Shown here: piece after piece, positions 61,601-64,000 of the stretch
Numbering within the stretch: the stretch's first letter is position 1
Layout of the letters: each line of letters starts with the position of its first letter
From: Membranipora membranacea
Lineage: Eukaryota > Bryozoa > Gymnolaemata > Cheilostomatida > Membraniporidae
DNA length: 64,000 bases
Direction: 5' to 3'
NCBI GenBank assembly: GCA_914767715.1
Contig: OU612065.1
Location: 40,052,001 to 40,116,000, forward strand
Notes under the pieces: generated by a model
Told to the model about the DNA's origin: nothing
The model's database searches: none
The model's input: only the letters and a program-made list of their open reading frames with translations
Made by a program: the position numbers and the translations under genes

Positions 61601-64000
61601 AAATTGGAAACACTTTGAATATCACAACTTGGTGACATCTAATGAGGGTCTGATATAGGCTACCTCGTTATCGACTAGGCAAGATAAACTGAGTTATTTC
61701 ATCCTAAACTGATCAGAAGAGGACTTAACATAAAGTTTCACCGTTAGGTGCAACCATAGTCAGTGTGGCTTGCAGTTAGTTTACAGTAGCAGTAGATACG
61801 ATATAGAGGGTCTCAGGTATCACTACCTTCTGACACTACAGAGATAGACCTATCACTGTCCTAGACTAGAGGTTATATCCCCGACGATCTTATAACTTTG
61901 ATAAGAGAGACAACAAAGTGACATTCCACAACTGAAGAGCTCTCCTTGGGCACTTCAGTGTGAGACATGAATAGGCTAATCACATTATGAGGGGAGGCAG
62001 GATTAGTCCAGCTGTCACACGTTGAAGATGCGCTGCTTGAGCGCCGCCTCAGTGCTGACACTACCTCACCTACCTATTATAGCGTGTACTCTCACTGATA
62101 GTTGAGTTCTCAAGATTATCGTATTCTTTCTTCTACAAAGAAACAAAATATAACGGCCATGAATAATACATAAAGTATATAGATCTATATATATATATCA
62201 GCAGCATTGCATGAGTAATGGCTGAGATCCAGTAAGCAGACTGAAATATTTTCTAATGGCTTATTAATGACCATATTCTGTATAATTATCATATCGCAGA
62301 TTACTGATGTACCCTGTGTATCTCAGCTAGACTCTGTATTATCAGGTCTGTGAATAACAGTATTCCAAGTACAGAATATTGACTGGTTCAGTTTTTTGTT
62401 GGCCAAGAAAACATTGCTGTAAACGATGGTGAGTCAAGGAACTTTCTTGTATAGTCCAACAATACTAACAATAGCAAAGAAGTCAACAAAACATTCAGTG
62501 AATAACAATAACGAATAACAATGGTACAGTAGCAAGTAAATAGTTTCCTCTTTGAATGTGAACATGACAGGCATTTATAGTCAACACAACAAGGCATGCC
62601 GTGCATGGCTTGATGGTTTTTGCATCAGACATTGTATCAGGCATGATAATCTCCTAAGATGTTAATCTCATTATCAAGTCCCTATAGAGCTCATCAGGAA
62701 TTAAACAGCTCAGAGCTAAAGGGAATTATAGATTCCATCTAAAGCAAAGATCTCCCATCTGACAAACTAGTGACAAAACTCTTGGGAAATATGATGTGAA
62801 AGAAAAATTCAATTGACCAACTAAGAAGAAAAAGCAAACAACTGCCTCTAGGGATTACAATATTGTTATTCCCTTACAAGTGGCTACATGAAACCTTGTC
62901 AGTGCAGAACCTGTGTACTGTTTTTTGGCTAACAAATTCCTTAGACGCATCCGTTCAGAGCTCACAATCCAACAGGGTTTTATTTCATCAGTGAGGCTCT
63001 TGTGAAGTTTACAACATAAACATTGTTAGAGCGTAACAGACACTCCTGAGTTCATCAGCTCATTTAGTGTAATTAGTGAAACCTGATGCAACAATAATTG
63101 GAGCATAATAACTAACCAGACAACCTTATTCATCAATCCAGCCGAGACTCGAGGAAGCAAAAGTTTTCAATCATACCCAAACAATGCTTGATAGCTGCTC
63201 TCATAATCAAAGGACTGATGTCCCTAAGCTTACAGCTACTTACCCATCAACTACAGGCACAATGATGCCGAGGTCGCGAAGTTTACCCATAGTTAACACC
63301 ACGCCCAGAGCATAACAGAGCGAAGTGATAAAAACCCAGCCTCGATGAGCAGTATAAGACTGATAACTAAATACCGACAGTTACCATGGCCAGAGCAAAG
63401 CAAAAAACTCATCAACAAAGACCTATGTCTAGCTCAATCATGCAGTGCCATGTGTCAAAGTAATTAGCCTGCCATATAATTCCAATGGTAATCCCCTCGC
63501 ATCATCCTTCGCAACCGGTCTGATATATATATATTCCATATTTATACTGGAGCGGACTAAGTCAGAGATATGATTGGGAAACAGCAAATAAATCTATATT
63601 AAACCAAGAAGCCTAAAGTGCATGGACAGTACACACAGGAATGCAGCAAAACTAGCCCTGGTATTCATTTGTGATGTAAAAAATACGATGATGTGATACT
63701 CTAGAGTCTAGATTATGTGCAGCCAGCGCATGGCTAGTCCGGTCAGCAAAAATGTATGAACAAGCATGTCAATAACTATTTTGCACTGGACCTATAATGC
63801 GATTGACAATGATAGGCTTTCATCCAAATTTTTATTTTGTCAAGCAGTGAAATGACTGCTGAAAAATACCAGCACAATAATTATGTTCTTACTGTTCGCT
63901 AAAGCCTTCCAACTCCTCCCATTGATCATCTAAGGTTATATCCAAGTCGAGGAACACACCGTAATCCGCTTGTCCACTGCTGTTGTATTTGTATAGCTGA
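37661..64000 (-). CDS. FHOD: FHOD-family formin, 5' end beyond the window
   Basis: Exons (high to low): 64000-63893 (partial), 62132-62074, 60830-60763, 59390-59285, 56689-56595, 54836-54725, 53009-52915, 51536-51337, 51001-50765, 50405-50254, 49742-49692, 48667-48476, 48120-48075, 47843-46880, 45463-45308, 45107-44922, 44578-44459, 44023-43862, 43510-43314, 42936-42744, 42231-42123, 41708-41541, 37977-37661. They give 1363 visible residues in unbroken frame. FHOD formins nucleate and bundle actin, notably in stress fibres and sarcomeres. The N-terminal GTPase-binding/FH3 region ([37 protein letters not shown]) occupies about residues 1-280. A charged linker follows, then a profilin-binding FH1 (five proline tracts, about 705-755) and FH2 (about 770-1165, with [44 protein letters not shown]). 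Near the C-terminus the autoregulatory DAD is visible ([13 protein letters not shown], then ERKRSQ and [14 protein letters not shown]). The stop lies at 37661-37663. The family assignment is secure; FHOD1 versus FHOD3 does not apply outside vertebrates. Confidence 0.96.
39402..39478. repeat. Short inverted-repeat element in an FHOD intron
   Basis: The ends TTTGCCTTCGGT and ACCGAAGGCAAA are inverted copies about 50 bp apart. It is a probable small MITE in the last FHOD intron. Confidence 0.55.
40446..41125. mobile_element. TTAA-flanked foldback element with two tRNA-like modules
   Basis: A 672 bp palindromic element (40450-41121) lies between TTAA at 40446-40449 and 41122-41125. Arms of roughly 300 bp match in inverted orientation: AGACTTTGTTTGAGGCTGCT at the ends, ATGGCCTCTCAAACTTCCAG and its counterpart inside. 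Near the centre each arm carries a tRNA-like piece: on the left (about 40728-40795, minus strand) GATGGTAGCGTCGTTGCC with CAGGTTCGATTCCC, on the right (about 40836-40880, plus strand) TTTAGCGGCGTTGCC with GGGTTCGAGACC. It looks like a SINE-bearing sequence doubled into an inverted pair. It is in the last FHOD intron (37978-41540). Confidence 0.7.
41122..41503. mobile_element. Second TTAA-flanked MITE, abutting the foldback
   Basis: Inverted termini AGGGCAACCAAGGTTTC (from 41126) and GAAACCTTGGTTGCCCT (to 41499) are bounded by TTAA at 41122-41125 and 41500-41503. The 374 bp interior has no coding capacity. Its left TTAA is the right TTAA of the neighbouring foldback, so one element inserted at the edge of the other. 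Its right end is within 40 bp of an FHOD splice donor. Confidence 0.8.
42040..42105. repeat. 17 bp tandem repeat
   Basis: About four units of GAGTGTAAATAACTCCC, the last two diverged, lie in the intron just downstream of the FHOD exon 42231-42123. Confidence 0.85.
46880..47843 (-). other. FHOD: FHOD exon carrying the FH1 proline tracts and FH2 start
   Basis: This is the largest FHOD exon, 964 nt. It encodes a Ser-rich linker with [15 protein letters not shown] (possible kinase sites), a Gly/Ser/Ala/Pro linker, the proline tracts (such as [13 protein letters not shown]) at about 47100-47250, and the FH2 opening [14 protein letters not shown] with GTIWQKI and KFEHLFE. The opposite strand shows a long Gly-rich open frame that is only a shadow of the proline codons. 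Confidence 0.93.
49887..49938. repeat. 24 bp tandem duplication
   Basis: Two adjacent copies of GGGTATCTGATACAGTAGTT lie in an FHOD intron. Confidence 0.8.
58336..58350. repeat. Poly-G run
   Basis: A run of about fifteen G residues lies in the large FHOD intron between exons 59285 and 56689, in a G-rich setting (GGGGCAAAAGTTTGGGGGGC nearby). Confidence 0.85.

Overview
This window is nuclear DNA of an animal, most likely a marine invertebrate. It is AT-rich, all genes are split by GT-AG introns of about 0.1-4.6 kb, and introns and spacers are crowded with short inverted-repeat transposons, tRNA-derived SINE pieces and a decayed LINE. The gene set (a Knickkopf-type secreted protein, an FHOD formin, PEX11-gamma, TFIIS) fits a metazoan. 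The species cannot be fixed from sequence alone; a sponge or cnidarian is possible. There are no prokaryotic operons, CRISPR arrays or rRNA genes.

Layout. 1-1448: spacer with a cluster of palindromic MITE pieces. 1449-11032 (+): a ~699-residue Knickkopf-like protein (signal peptide, two DM13 domains, DOMON, cupredoxin-like domain, GPI-type tail), with an alternative tail exon at 11910-12112. 14216-14461 (+): a possible 51-residue protein. 15136-17662 (+): PEX11-gamma in three exons, with a complete 349 bp hAT-type MITE and a SINE relic in intron 1. 20618-21948 (+): an incompletely resolved small membrane protein. 22950-23068: a palindromic MITE with an 8 bp target duplication. 23170-24630 (+): a 5'-truncated non-LTR retrotransposon with broken reading frame. 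25943-33625 (+): TFIIS in six exons; its third intron holds a ~3.7 kb element with long inverted termini. 35232-36165 (-): an 84-residue secreted six-cysteine protein with a TATA box. 37661-64000 (-): at least 23 exons of an FHOD-family formin, whose 5' end lies beyond the window.

The genes do not form a pathway: peroxisome division, transcription elongation, actin assembly and extracellular matrix organisation are simply neighbours. The assembled exon phases close exactly for Knickkopf-like (700 codons), PEX11 (232), TFIIS (288), the six-cysteine protein (85) and the visible FHOD part (1364), which supports the splice models. The most distinctive part of the non-coding DNA is a set of TTAA-flanked foldback elements, two of them sharing one TTAA in an FHOD intron.
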